A stretch of DNA of 64,000 nucleotides, taken from Epiperipatus broadwayi. Taxonomy: Eukaryota > Onychophora > Udeonychophora > Euonychophora > Peripatidae. The first letter of the stretch is position 1; each line of letters opens with the position of its first letter. This document shows positions 12,450 to 24,499 of the stretch, in pieces. The notes under the pieces were generated by a model that saw nothing but the letters and a program-made list of their open reading frames with translations, did not search any database and had not been told where the DNA came from. A program made the position numbers and the translations under genes. Location of the stretch: positions 932,001 to 996,000 of the forward strand of contig JAQFVV010006311.1 of assembly GCA_028023455.1 (NCBI GenBank), read 5' to 3'.

Positions 12450-15230
12450 AATAAATCAGATCTAATCTTTATGTATCAAAACATAGTAAATATTTGATAT
12501 CTTTTTAAATAATAACTGCATATAATATACTCCACAAAATTTATAAACATAATGCCAATGAAGTATTTCTGATTACAGAAAATCAGTACAAAGTTATGTG
12601 CTAGCATAATAAAATAACTCACTTAGGTATATCTGGAAAGTTTGATTAACTAATGAAAATTAAAAAGAGAGAATTATATAATTTATATGATGCTTGCTTA
12701 AAAGATAAACCAGATATAATGTTTATTTGATATAAAGATAATCTCAGTATCAAAACCATTAAATATCATATATTTAGCTGTCACAGGACCAAGAGAACAA
12801 AATCATTTTCTTATAATTCTAGATGATTTTATAATAGATTTCTTAGTGGACATTAAAAAATTGAACAAGAGAAGGAGAGAATATATTACATAAGTAGAAG
12901 TTGGATGAAATTTTATTATACATAAACTATGATATGAATTAATAGTGTAGAATGAACATAAAAGCACTTATATAAATGGACAGTTAAATGATAAAATGAG
13001 AGAATGAATTGGATACTTTTGGAAAAAAAACAATTTTTAATTACTCTAAAATGGATACAGTCATGTAAAAAAAAAACAATGAGAATTTCAAAAACATTTT
13101 GATAACTAATCAATAGATTATTAGGAATACACAAGAACAGATTGCCTGTGATAGATTATCATTCCTTGCCAATCTCTTAACTCAGTTCTTTCTAACATAT
13201 CAATTATAGAACAACTTCATAAATGAAAAAAAAAACATTACACACATTCTATATTATAACTGCCTAATGTTTGATATTAGTAGTAGACATTGAGAAAAAT
13301 TAATCAAACAGAAGAAAGCCAATCAAAATAAATGTAAAGACAATACAGATTCAAATTCTTTTTGTAAAAGCTTGTTAGAGAAAAGATAGTGAAATTCAAT
13401 ATATATTTTATTATAAAAGATATAATAAATGGATTATATGTAGCTTTGCATTTTAATTTTGTCAAATCTGTTTTACAAGTTATGAGTCATAAAAGACAAT
13501 ATAATTAGATGACAAAATGAACTGGAATTTCCAATCCCTGGTAATATCATATTTTGGTTAATTTTTTTTGTAAAAATGGTATTAGTTACAGTAAAGTTGA
13601 AAAAAATCACTAAATGGTTAGTTTCTCAAGGAGTCATGTGATAACTGAGAACCAGAATAGCAGTTTGAGCTCTGATGAAAATTACTACTTATCTAAGCAT
13701 ACATGTTGTTAATAAAAAAATAAAGATCTCAATCATTTTGTATTCAAAATCATTTAAAGTAAACTATAATTAAATGATTGCATGCTATAAAGCTGAGATA
13801 AGACTCTAATTCATAAATGAAATCTAGATTACAGGCAAAATAATATAAGATCTTTGTTCTGCTGTTTTGTTAAATTTTAAAAGTAACTTCATTAAAATTA
13901 ATATAATTTATCTTTAATAACTTGGGAAGGCATTATATTGGATAAATAAATGCCAATTCACTTTAATAAACAATATAGTCCATGTACATCCACATAAATA
14001 AATAAAGATCTAACACATCTGATATTAAACTTTTTAAACACCTTGCCATATTTTTAGCAATTGCAATACCAGCACATTTGAAACTGCAAATAAAAAATAA
14101 TCTATTATCAAATTAATATAGGAAAGAGCTCATTGAAATTTATGATGTAAGCTTAAATATTGTATTTATTGGTGACAAGAAATGGCAAGCTATCACTAAT
14201 AATAAATGTGATATTAATTATTATAGAACCTACATGCCTAAAATCCAGACCCTACTAATAGAAAATTAGCTAGCAATGAAGTCTGCTTTATTCACAGTTA
14301 CTCCTTTAAAAATCTCATTTAATGATGTCTTAAAATCATGTTAATCTAGGTTTCAACATGTCTGATCATAAATTCTAAATAGCAATATTAGCTAATGAAA
14401 ATTTATATTTTAATAAAAAATAATTAAAACGATATTTTTTTTTACAGAAAGTGAGAATTAAAAAAAGTGTATTACTATTAATTTACATGTAAGCAATATG
14501 CAAAGCTCTCCTTTGTTTTTGTTTTCCAATTTTGGTTGCAAAATTCTGTGCCTGATAATTTACTGAAATGTTAATACATATTTTAAAATCCTAAATCTTA
14601 ATAACAATGTCAAAAAATGTTTTATTTATAATCACAGCACAACTATATTTATGTATTTTTATTCTATTTCTTTGATAAATTGGTTTACTCTTATTAACTA
14701 ACTATCACATTACATTGTTTGGTTTCATTTTCAATGTTTGAACTAAAATTTCATAAATATATTTATCAATAAATATTTTTCAATAATACTGACATTTGAG
14801 GAAAGACAAGTTTCTGCATTAAAAATATTACTGAAGATTATTTCAGAATGGCTTTTAGTCTAAGTTCAAGATCAACTCTTGCCAACAATGGAATCAAAAT
14901 AAATTCATGCTAGATTTCTACTATTATCACATGAACTGATATTAACATTGATAGAGTAAAATTAAATGCATCACAATACTGCATTGTTTTAAATGATTAT
15001 GATTATTTAAAAATACACAGTAAACAAGTAAAGTTTTTTAAAGAAAATTGGTTTGTTATTTTATATTTTGGTGAATATTGTTTATACTGACTATTTTTTT
15101 AAAGAAAAAAGAAGTTCAAGATTAAAATTTATGCTATTATAAAAAATTAATTAATGACATCCTGAAATCTGATTTTGACATTTTAATGATTCATTTGTAG
15201 GCTAATTTTGATGTCTCTTAAAAAACTTGC
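12450..15230. other. AT-rich stretch, no gene seen
   Basis: No plausible gene on either strand. The open frame at 12916-13134 (minus) is a low-complexity stretch. The region ends at a 13-bp direct repeat that bounds the next family A insertion. Confidence 0.4.
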
Positions 15231-15245
15231 TGCATTATACAAATT

Positions 15246-15568
15246 AAAACAGGCAAAACTCTCCATACAGTAGTGCCACTCAGTGCCAACCAGAGTAATC
15301 AATGGATGCCAAAAGGCTTGTGCATAAAATCCCTATCTAATGCCTACTCATCCAATATCCCCAGACTAGTTTCTGGCTTGTGGCCTTCGTCAATCAGCCA
15401 GAAACTATTCTGGGGATATTGGATGAGTAGTCATTAGATAGGGATTTTATGCACAAACCTTCTGGCATCCATTGATTACTCTGGTTGGCACTGTATGGAG
15501 AGTTTTGCCTGTTTTAATAACAGATATGTGCTAGCATAAGAAATGGTGATCATGTGATCTTTAGTGGT
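15246..15568 (+). mobile_element. Family A insertion, head-to-head fold-back with 13-bp target duplication
   Basis: Flanked by identical 13-bp direct repeats CATTATACAAATT at 15233-15245 and 15569-15581, which mark it as one insertion. Inside, the left half (to about 15396) is family A in reverse complement and the right half is family A in forward orientation. The outer arms are AACAGGCAAAACTCTCCATA and its complement at about 15495-15515. The dyad centre falls within the hammerhead motif. Only the right half continues to the family terminus (GGTGATCATGTGAT, then TTTAGTGGT). It has no coding capacity. The variable-length target duplication points to target-primed retrotransposition rather than a cut-and-paste transposase. 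Confidence 0.8.
15358..15397 (-). ncRNA. Hammerhead ribozyme-like motif, family A (degenerate)
   Basis: On the minus strand the segment reads: the inversion junction, TTGACGA in place of CUGAUGA, helix II AGGC-CACAA-GCCA, GAAA, a C-TA-G mini helix III, UC at the cleavage site, then UGGGGA. Helix II here is GGC/GCC where other copies have AGC/GCT, a paired change. The 5' strand of helix I is lost at the inversion point and C3 is U, so this copy should be inactive. Confidence 0.45.
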
Positions 15569-15584
15569 CATTATACAAATTCAA

Positions 15585-17090
15585 GGTTATACAGTCAGAA
15601 AGCCAGTCCTGAATGATATGCATTTCATTATCATCATCATTATTGTCATTATAACTTATATGTCAAAAACAGGGAGAGGAAGAATCAGTTTTGTCTTATA
15701 CATTTAATTGTAAATATTTCAGTTTAATCATTACTATTTGTATTCTCTTATATTATCTTAAGATACTCTACTTCTACATAAATACTATTTAACATCTCAT
15801 TTACAAGTATGATACAGAATTGTTCATGATATCACATATTTTCTGCATCATTTTGCACTAGCAAATCAATTTTTATTGTTCACAACCTTTAATAACACAT
15901 ATATAATGTTTAGTTCAATCTCAATTATAAGAACTGCACTGACATGAAATTGAAAAAATATAAATACAGAAATTGAATATCATTGCTTGTTTCAAATAAT
16001 TTAAATAGAATAAAATTCAAAGCACCTTATATAATTAAGTCTTTGTAAAATCAATTAACATTTAAAGAAAATCCAGTCTTCAGTCAAGAGAATTATTTTT
16101 AACTTTACAAAAATGGAAGCACTTAACTAAGATGAATACTGTACTCTAATTAATTAATTTTCTATACATAAATTATTAAAAGAAAGAGATTTATAAAGTT
16201 TATATGCCACATAAGTTATACAGTAAAACAAAATTCTGAAACTCTTGATAATAATATTAAAATAGAAATATTTATTATAACAAAATATTACAGCATTATA
16301 ATTGATTTTCTTCTTTTCAGAATAATTTTCTTAGAAATTAAGTATTTTATTGTTTAGAGATTTTAAAGAATGATAGAGTGTGAGTTCAAAACCCATGGAT
16401 TATGACTTTGACACTTTTGAGATTCAAACTTTTTATAAACTCCAAAACAATCCACCATTTAATTTTCTTTTTTGTTTAAAAAAATTAGAATTTGGATTTA
16501 TTAAATTTAGTTTATGCAAAATTATTTTATGCTATTATTGTGCCATTATTACTGTAGTGATGGCCAGTTTATTTGGGTTTAGGCATTAACTCTGCATGAT
16601 TGCACTGATTAGTTCCAGTGGATTCATGCTCCAAAATTTGATTGCTTTGAAGAATTTTGATGACAAATTAAATATAGAAAGAGTTTGTCTTTGATTATAA
16701 ATTTTTAAAAAAATATTTTTAAACTTTCAACTCAATTTGTTTTATAGTATGGGATATGTGGTGATGTTAGAAACAGTGATTAATTAAATAATTTTTAATT
16801 TTTAAAAAATTGAATACCATTATTCATTTAAGAGATTTTGATTATTAGTGCTAAACAATTATTTTTATTAGGGTTATGTAAATTTTATGAGAACTGAAAA
16901 CTTTTGATATCCTTTGATTTTAATGAGTCTTGTGAGTGGTTTAGCAAGTAAAGTAACAGACTTAAAAGATAACAGCTTTTGGATCAAAACCAATTCCACA
17001 TTTCTGATGCCTAAACATCAATTAAATATATATAATTTTAATGTAATAAAATACAAGTAAGCAGCTACAAATGAACTGAATTTGAAAAAT
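15585..17090. other. AT-rich stretch, no gene seen
   Basis: No gene or recognised repeat. The open frame at 16380-16589 begins just after a tRNA B-box-like phrase, GAGTTCAAAACCC, but no A box or cloverleaf is evident. Confidence 0.35.
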
Positions 17091-17109
17091 GAATTACACT
17101 ATAATAGTT

Positions 17110-18300
17110 ATTACAAACCTGTTATAACTGAGTATTAAGAAAAGGTAATAGTTAATATTCAAAACTTATATTACATTAAGCATGCTTTTGGCGGACCACT
17201 GCCAAAATCATAGTGCTGTTTTGATTAACAATTAAAAATTATGCCTATATATGGACATAATTTATTTTGTAAATGAGGCATTTAAATATTCTTTCTTTTT
17301 TTGGACAATGGAATACATGACTCTTTTATGTTGATTACATTTGAATCTTTTGCAATCACCCATGCCTCTTTGTATTTTCATTTTTTATTGTCTCTTTCAG
17401 CACAAACTATCCTCACATTATTGTTACTGAAAGTATGGCCCATAGTGAACTCATGATCAAGAAAATCAAATTATATTCATTATTTTGTTTTGCTTTATTG
17501 TTTTAAGTATGTTATCTGGCAACCCTTTTAGATCTATTTACCTGCATCTCACCATAATGCACAGAATTACAAAATGGGGCACTGCATATAATTTTGTAAA
17601 ATACTTGAGGGGTGTACTCTGATAGTATTTTGTTTTTTGAATTTTTTAACAATTAGTGATGAAGACAATCTAAAGCTGACCTTGTAAGTGTCAGTACATA
17701 TATTCCTTAATTTTTTTTACTATTTTAGGAATATATGGAAGGCTTATCCATGCCTTTGGAATGTTATGTGTAATTTTATTTTTATTGAAGTGTAAAATTT
17801 TGCAATTGTTCTTATTAGCATATTTCAATTATATCTGAGATTTGTAAGGTCATTGATATAATCATTGATATTGTTCTTCCTATCAGCCCCATACTTGCAT
17901 AAATTCATGTTTCTGTACAAGAAACATTTCAAAACTGCAAGTTTATATTCTAAGGGGACTCTTGATTTGAATAGGTTTTAGATTCATTTTGAAATTGAGT
18001 TTTTGATTGTTTTTTTTGGATGTATAGGTTCAAAAAATTGATACCATGATTTTTATCATCTATTTCTGTAGTCCATTGTAGAGATGATATATTTTCAAGG
18101 TCCAGCCATATATTATTAATACATGTTTCAGATGCACATATAAAAACATCATCAACATATTTCATATAAATCTCATTAGACAAAGGATATAAATATTGGG
18201 GGATAATACTATTCTCAAATCTTGTGAACATGATACTGCAGATTATTCCATTTAGTGGAAATCTCATAGGCAGTAGAAATCTAAAAAAAAGAAATACATA
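17110..18300 (-). pseudogene. Penelope-like element, 5'-truncated copy: RT palm to GIY-YIG
   Basis: The frame at 17950-18315 (minus) contains LPMRFPLNGIICSIMF, the equivalent of the Penelope MGLPLSG block. It then has YMKYVDDVFICA with an intact YVDD catalytic pair, followed by NHGINFLNLYIQ, the family's LPFLDL-like motif. Further 3' on the minus strand (about 17515-17590) is FCNSVHYGEM, matching the C-x-YYGE core of the GIY-YIG nuclease. The N-terminal fingers are absent, and the first ~14 residues of the open frame are poly-Phe from an A run and not part of the domain. Stops separate RT and nuclease. This copy keeps a better catalytic motif than its plus-strand partner. Confidence 0.7.
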
Positions 18301-18339
18301 AAAAAAAAAAAACATATAGAGAAGAATTGTAAAGCCCCT

Positions 18340-20468
18340 CCTCAGATTGAAAATAAATACAGAATTTTAACATTAAAATTAAGGATGAAATATGGCAACA
18401 AATTAAGTTTTCTTGCAGAAAAACAAGGCATTATTAGAGAAAAAAAAGGACAGACAATTGAATAAATTTAACAAGGATTTCCCCTGGAAACAATCAACAA
18501 CATATTAAAATTTGGGGTGAAGTTTATAGGATAAATATAAAAGTACTTAAACATGGAAATTATTACTGACATTGAAACTAAATTTGGGAATGTACCAGAA
18601 AAAGAGAAAGTAATTGAGAAAACAGCAAAAATTGTCACAAATGATTCACATATTAAAAGTTAATAAAGAATGATCTCAAAATAAAAATACAATGATTGAA
18701 TAATTTGAAAACTTACAACATTACATGCATTAAGGAAAACAAGGATAAAAAACTGGTGTTGTTCAATAATAATGATTATATGCAGAAGATGAACCATCAT
18801 ATTACAAACTTAAAGTTTAAAAATATAAATATTACAACATAAAATATGCTAAAGATAAAGTTGTGTCTACTGTTTTGAAAAGATACTGCAATAAAGCATG
18901 TGCACACACAGAATATCTAGCAATGTATCCATTAGTGGCTATACCACCATGCATGTTTGCAAATATTAAATTGCACAAAGATGGCCAGCCTCTGAGAGTC
19001 ATGATAGATTTTAGTGGGGTATACTACTATAATAAAATCTTCCTTTGAATACATTGATAAAATTAATGAAAATTATATTTTAGCGTCATTGAATATAAAA
19101 GAACTCTATAGTTTAGTGCCTCAAGATCTTTCCATTAATACAATTCTAGACATGATGCAGTAAACCAAGTTCAATCCAAACAAAAAACATTTTATAATAC
19201 ATTTTACAATGGATTGATAAGAATATAGGAGCATCATCCAATTTGAAATTTTATAAAATAAAATGCGGATGGACCATGGGGCTTCCATTAAGTGGAGTAA
19301 TTTGCAGAATCATGCTCTCAAGATTTGAGAATACTATTATCCCCAAATAAGAATCCCTTATCTAATGAGATTTATATTAGATATGTTGATCACATTTTTA
19401 TATGATCACATTTTTATATGACCATCAGAAACACATATTAATAATAAATGCCTGGAACTTGAAAATATATCACCTCTACAATGGACCACAGAAATAAAAG
19501 ACAAAATTCATGGGACTAATTTTTGAACCTATACATCCAAAAAAAAAAACAACAATCAAAAGCTTGATTTCAAATTGAATCTAAACCTGTTCAAAAAGCA
19601 AGATTTTTCATCCACATCAAGAGTTTCTTTAGAACATAAACTTTGCAGTTTTGAAATGTTTCTTGTACAGAAACATGAATTTATATAAGTATGAGGTTGA
19701 TAGGAAAAACAATATTAATGATTATATGAATGATATCACAAATCTCTGATATAATTGAAATATGCTATAAAAACAATTGATAAATTTTACACTATTTTAA
19801 ATAAAACTAAAACTAACATAAAATGCCAAAGGCATCAATAAGCCTTCCATATATCCCTAAAATAGCAAAAAAACAACAAGTAAGGAATATATGTGCTGAC
19901 ACAGAATTAGCTTTAGATCACCTCTGTTATTTAACAGCACCCCTTAAGTAAAATTACTTTTGTGGCCCTTTTTGTAATTCTGTGTATTATGGTGAGTCAT
20001 GGGTGAATAGATCTACAAGAATCGGTCAGCATACATACTTAAAACAACAGAGCAAAGCAAAATAACGAATATAATCTGATCTTCCTTGCAGCTCACTATG
20101 GATCATACTTGCAATTCGACTAATGTGAGAACAGCTTGTGCTGAAAGAGATGATAGAAAATAAAAGTACAAAAAAGCATGGGTGATCGCAAAGGATTCAA
20201 ATGCAATCAACAGAAAAGATTCGTGTATTCCATTGTTGAAATAATAGAATATTTCAATGCCTCATTTACATTATAAATTACATTCATATATAGGCATAAT
20301 TTTCAACTGCTAAACAAAACAGTACTCTGATTCTGGCAGTGGTCTGCGAAAAGCATGCTTAGTGCAATATAAAAGTTTTGAATATTAACTGTCATCTTTT
20401 TTTAATACTAGATTATAACGAGTTTATAATAATTACAATAAATACCGAAAAGAAAATCAAATATTTAA
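18340..20468 (+). pseudogene. Penelope-like element, longer copy: RT fingers to GIY-YIG
   Basis: Broken frames give the family's landmarks in order. Near 18720-18790 there is KDKKLVLFNNNDYMQK (cf. KADKG-x-VVIL-x-DY). At about 18935-18997 there is AIPPCMFANIKLHKDGQPLR (cf. PPRLYGLPKIHK). At 19275-19295 there is MGLPLSG, and at 19382-19393 YVDH, where the second catalytic Asp has become His. At about 19961-20000 there is CGPFCNSVYYGES, the GIY-YIG start, and near 20190-20230 AINRKDSC. Several stops and frameshifts make it a pseudogene. The first ~350 bp (18340-18700) give no clear homology. Confidence 0.7.
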
Positions 20469-20489
20469 GAATTACTTTAATAGTTGCAG

Positions 20490-23400
20490 ATGTATGAATT
20501 TGATTTTTTTTTTTCAAACTAGGATAGGAGATTATCTTTAATTTAGTTTTTTTTTTTTGAACTATTAATTTATTAATGTTTACAATTTCTTTTTTACTGA
20601 ACTTAGTTAATTATATAAGTTTTTTTTTTTACAATCGTTAATTGTATAAGTTTGTTTTAGAAATGTAATTTTCAGCAATGTTAAAGTGAAGAAGATTATT
20701 TTTATTAATTTTAAACTAACACAACTGAAAATTAGATTACAATGAAAATAATTTTATCTCCCACCCCACATTTTTTTTTTTATCAAAAGAGTTTTAATTT
20801 TAATAATTTTTATATTTTTGACATTCACGAGTGTACGTTTAATCAACTTCAGAAACTGTTTAATCTTGACCTTTAAAAACTCTTCATCTGAAGTTTAATT
20901 TAAAATATGTCCAATTATATTTAAATAAGTAATTTTTTTATCTTTTGAAAAATCATTTTTATCATATTAAATATGAAACTTTTTAAAACGTTTTTGCAAT
21001 TTGATAAAATTTTAGTTGAACTCATAAAAATATTATTAATAAAGCATATCCAAAAAAAAAAGGTAGTGTTAATTTTCTCTTCCTCTTTTCACCTTTCCAC
21101 TACATGATAGAGAACTCGTTATTCAGTATTATAAGAGCTCGGACTGTATTATTTACGGTATTAAAACCGGGCACAAGATAAAATATTTAAATTACTATAA
21201 AGTAAATGAAACGGGCATTTATTTTACTCAAATTTTGAGATTAAATAATAAATATGAAGATCTAGACCCAGACTTTATATGAAAATCTGATCAAAACCTT
21301 GTTTAATATATTTTAAACTTTGACAAATCAATAACAAAACATAATTTGAGATAACCATAATTTATAAAATAATCATTATAACAGATGAAGAAAGATTAAT
21401 TGATGCAGAAGGGAACAAAAAAAGAAAATAGAAAAATCAGTTCAAAAACAGACAGCTTTTTTTACAGGACTAACAGCAATAGTACACCCCATTACTTCAT
21501 TCTAGAGTCATTTATATACACACTAATAATCAATAGACATTCAAATGGAAATCAACCAGATGAGTTTTTTTGATATCCATCTTGATTATAAAAGATTGCA
21601 AAGGTATATAACATTCGTCTTTATTTATTTTTTTTACTACTCAAGCTAATATCATGGAAGTGTTATGTTTCAACACTTTAAGATTTTGAGCCCAAACTTA
21701 ATTTTTTTACATTTACATAAATCTGACATTAAACAAGAAATTATATCCACTTTTGATCCTTTACTAAAAATGATGTATTTCAAATAACATGACATATATA
21801 TTTTTTATTGATGGAAGCAAATATCCAAAGATAGTCTGCAGATTTACTTAGCATTACTTATTTAGTGTTGACGGATTTTTAGTCTCTTTTTAAATAGATA
21901 GAGTGCATTACTACTATTAGAGTAGATATTTAATGTAAGTTAGAAAATGCTAAGTGATATTCGGTTTTTTAATATTTTATTAGAAGTAAAAACAAAACAT
22001 CTGAATATGAATTGAATTTATAACAAAGCAAAAAAATACAAATATTTAAAATTTTGAAAAATAATTTTAAAATCAGTGAAACCTACCTTTTGTATATATA
22101 TATCATGTCTCTTTTCTTATGAAAAACATTTACTTAAAATTGTTTATTTGAAATGTATATAAGAAAATTTATAAATTGGTAAACAAGATGAAAACATTAC
22201 ACTGTTATTATGTATGATCGCCAAAATAATCAAAAATTTTTGCAAAAAGATCATTCACTGATTAATTATGATGACAAACTTTCTGGAAGCCAATAAATTA
22301 AAAATGGAAACTTTTTTTTTGTTTGTTACACAAAGATTTGGAACCACCTTTTAATGAAACAACTAAACATAAAAATAGTTTTTATTATTATTGACAAACT
22401 GAATAAATATAGTTCAATATAATGATACTTTAAATAAAGTAACAGAAGAAAGATATCACATAATGATAAGAATTAAGTTAAAAAAATTAAATCAGATATC
22501 ACATGACCTAATTTAATATGCTTGTATTACAAATGTTATATATATAGAGCTCTATATATAAAAATTAAGTCCAGTGTATTTCAGAATTAAAAAATAATAA
22601 TTAAAAAGAAGATAATGATTTAGAATACAAAAATATTGAAAATTAGAAAACTATGATAATGGACTGACAAATGATTAAAAATTTCAAATGACTGAGACAG
22701 TAATACTGTAGTATATCATAAAATAATTTAAATGAAGATATTAAATGTATTCAAGATACATTCTGAATGAATAGAAACACATAAAATATTTTCAATCAAA
22801 TTAACATTAAGTGAGTTTAATCTCTCTTCCAATTCATTAATCACATAATAATGAAAGTAAATGATGTCATTAAAATATATTTATTGAGTTAAATATTTAT
22901 TATAAAAGCATTAAAAAAATATGGATTTTTATTATTTTGACACCAAAGACTTTAACAGAATAAAACTTCTAAGTATGGAATAAACTTTATTTACCATAAA
23001 AGAGAGTTAGAAATATACATATAAATAATGAAAAAAAAGTGTATTTAATAATGGTTAAATATTCTAGAATGTTGAAAAGTATTAAATTTTATAATGCAAC
23101 AGTAATTATAAGATATTAAAAGAAGTTCAGTGAAGGAAATACAAGCAATGCTTATTAATAGACAATGAAGACTATATATAATTTTTCTATTTTTTTGTTT
23201 TTGTTTTTACTTTCATTCTTTCTCTATTTTCTTTTACTCTACTATCTTAACCCACTTAGATCTTTATAGGGTCTGATGTTCATGAATATCTCAAACTATC
23301 AATTTTTTTTGTATAATAAACATAACAGTGTGTTTGTGGAACTACATAGGCAGAATTTAATTACATGCTTAACAATTCTAAATCCAATTTTTTTTATTCT

Positions 23401-23840
23401 CTGTATTTTATCTATCTGTGATTTTTTCTTCTTCTAGAGTTTGAATCACCATACTTATTTAAAAATGGCTGTTAAGGTTATGTAAAAATTTCTATAAAAG
23501 TCTGATTTTATAAATCCATTTTTTAAAAAATGATTGATATTTATGGCAAGCAATATCTCATAATCAATAATAATCTATCCTATGGGGTTCAATCAGTTGA
23601 AAGTATTAATTCTAGTCAAGCTGCCATTTTGATGTTTGAATTTAATATGGAGTCTTGAGGAACTAATCATAGAGCTAGCATTATTACACTTTCATTAAAA
23701 TAACCCTCTTTATATAAAATAGAGTAGCAAAAGACATGATAATAAATCAAGGCTTAAAAAATTTAAATATAAAATTAACAATATTATCTTTTTATAAACT
23801 TTGAAATAGATTCCTTAAAAAATCAAATTCTTATATGTGC
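20490..23840. other. AT-rich stretch, no gene seen
   Basis: No convincing coding sequence. A short perfect palindrome centred on GAGCTC lies at 22539-22560 (TA-rich arms). Many A/T runs; no recognised transposon. Confidence 0.4.
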
Positions 23841-23931
23841 TTCTATATAAGCACTCATAACCCACTACTCTCAGTGCCATCTCATATTGCTGACTCACCT
23901 AAGCACACACATGTTGAAAAGATAAATAATC

Positions 23932-23975
23932 ACCTGTACATGTATTTCTTGCTAAACCAGCAATCATCAGTTGGT
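23932..23975 (-). ncRNA. Hammerhead ribozyme-like motif, family B (near-intact core)
   Basis: Minus strand: ACCAA, CTGATGA, a 5-bp helix II (TTGCT / AGCAA, loop GGTTT), then GAAA. The core residues are all present, and helix II closes with a U-A pair where other copies have a U-U mismatch. After GAAA the copy has a TACATGTA self-complementary stretch in place of the usual AT-AT helix III, and helix I keeps only a GGT-ACC core. It is probably weak or inactive as it stands. Confidence 0.55.
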
Positions 23976-24350
23976 CTAGATTACTATCTCCACACATATA
24001 TACAATCAGAGCTCAGCTTTATATTAAGATAGCCAATCTTCATATTTGAATAGACAGGCCTCAAACTACTCCAATCCACAACTCTTTAGCCTTCCATTTC
24101 ATTGAAAATCTGATGATGGAGCATTCAAAGTCCATGTTAGTGACAAGGTTGTCATCCTAACATGGGTAGGATGACAACCTTGGCACTAACACAGTCTTTG
24201 AACATTTTAACATCAGATTTTCAATGAAATGGAAGGCTGAAGAGTCATGAGTTACAGTAGTTTGATGCCAGTCCATTAAAGTATGAAGATTGGCTATCTT
24301 AATATAAAGCTGAGCACTGATTGTATGTATGTGTGGAGATAGTAATCTAG

Positions 24351-24395
24351 ACCAACTAATGATTGCCGGTTTAGCATGAAATATGGATATAGATG
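24351..24395 (+). ncRNA. Hammerhead ribozyme-like motif, family B (degenerate)
   Basis: The right-arm partner of the motif at 23932. It reads ACCAA, CTAATGA (G5 to A), helix II TTGCC-GGTTT-AGCAT with one mismatch, then GAAA. The 3' strand of helix I is lost. It is expected to be inactive. Confidence 0.45.
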
Positions 24396-24499
24396 ATTAT
24401 TTATCTTTTCAACATGTGTGTGATCAGGTGGATCAGCAATATGAGATGACATTGAGAATAGTGGAGTCCCACATATATTACATATATAAACACAGATTT

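Larger units (their letters stand above)
17110..20468. mobile_element. Penelope-like retroelement insertion, two copies head to head
   Basis: A minus-strand copy (about 17110-18300) and a longer plus-strand copy (about 18340-20468) share their 3' parts as a long imperfect inverted repeat. GCATGCTT followed by a TTTTGAATATTAACT-like stretch occurs near both outer ends. Coding remnants are a Penelope-type reverse transcriptase followed by a C-terminal GIY-YIG nuclease, the family's defining pair of domains. The flanks 17091-17109 (GAATTACACTATAATAGTT) and 20469-20485 (GAATTACTTTAATAGTT) are similar and may be the diverged target duplication. Head-to-head or partial inverted arrangement is a known habit of Penelope elements. 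Both copies carry disruptions, so this is a fossil. Confidence 0.75.
23861..24470. mobile_element. Family B fold-back element (long inverted repeat)
   Basis: The arms, each about 290 bp, are imperfect complements centred near 24161, where AAGGTTGTCATCCTA faces TAGGATGACAACCTT. Family landmarks are TTGAAAATCTGATGATGGAG, AAGATAGCCAATCTTCAT, CAGCAATCATCA-TTGGT and CACACATGTTGAAAAGATAA. Each arm carries one hammerhead-like motif. Possible target duplications are TATATAAGCAC (23844-23854) and TATATAAACAC (24483-24493), but these are low-complexity words. There is no transposase or coding capacity, and the short open frames here are incidental. Confidence 0.75.

Noticed and set aside
16362-16400. 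B-box-like GAGTTCAAAACCC suggesting a tRNA-derived SINE.
   Set aside because: No A box upstream and no cloverleaf; the phrase is common enough by chance.
24105-24130. TCTGATGATGGAGC in family B (also near 53165) as a second hammerhead box.
   Set aside because: No GAAA follows at the right distance and no pairing for helix I; the true family B motif is the one beside CAGCAATCATCA.
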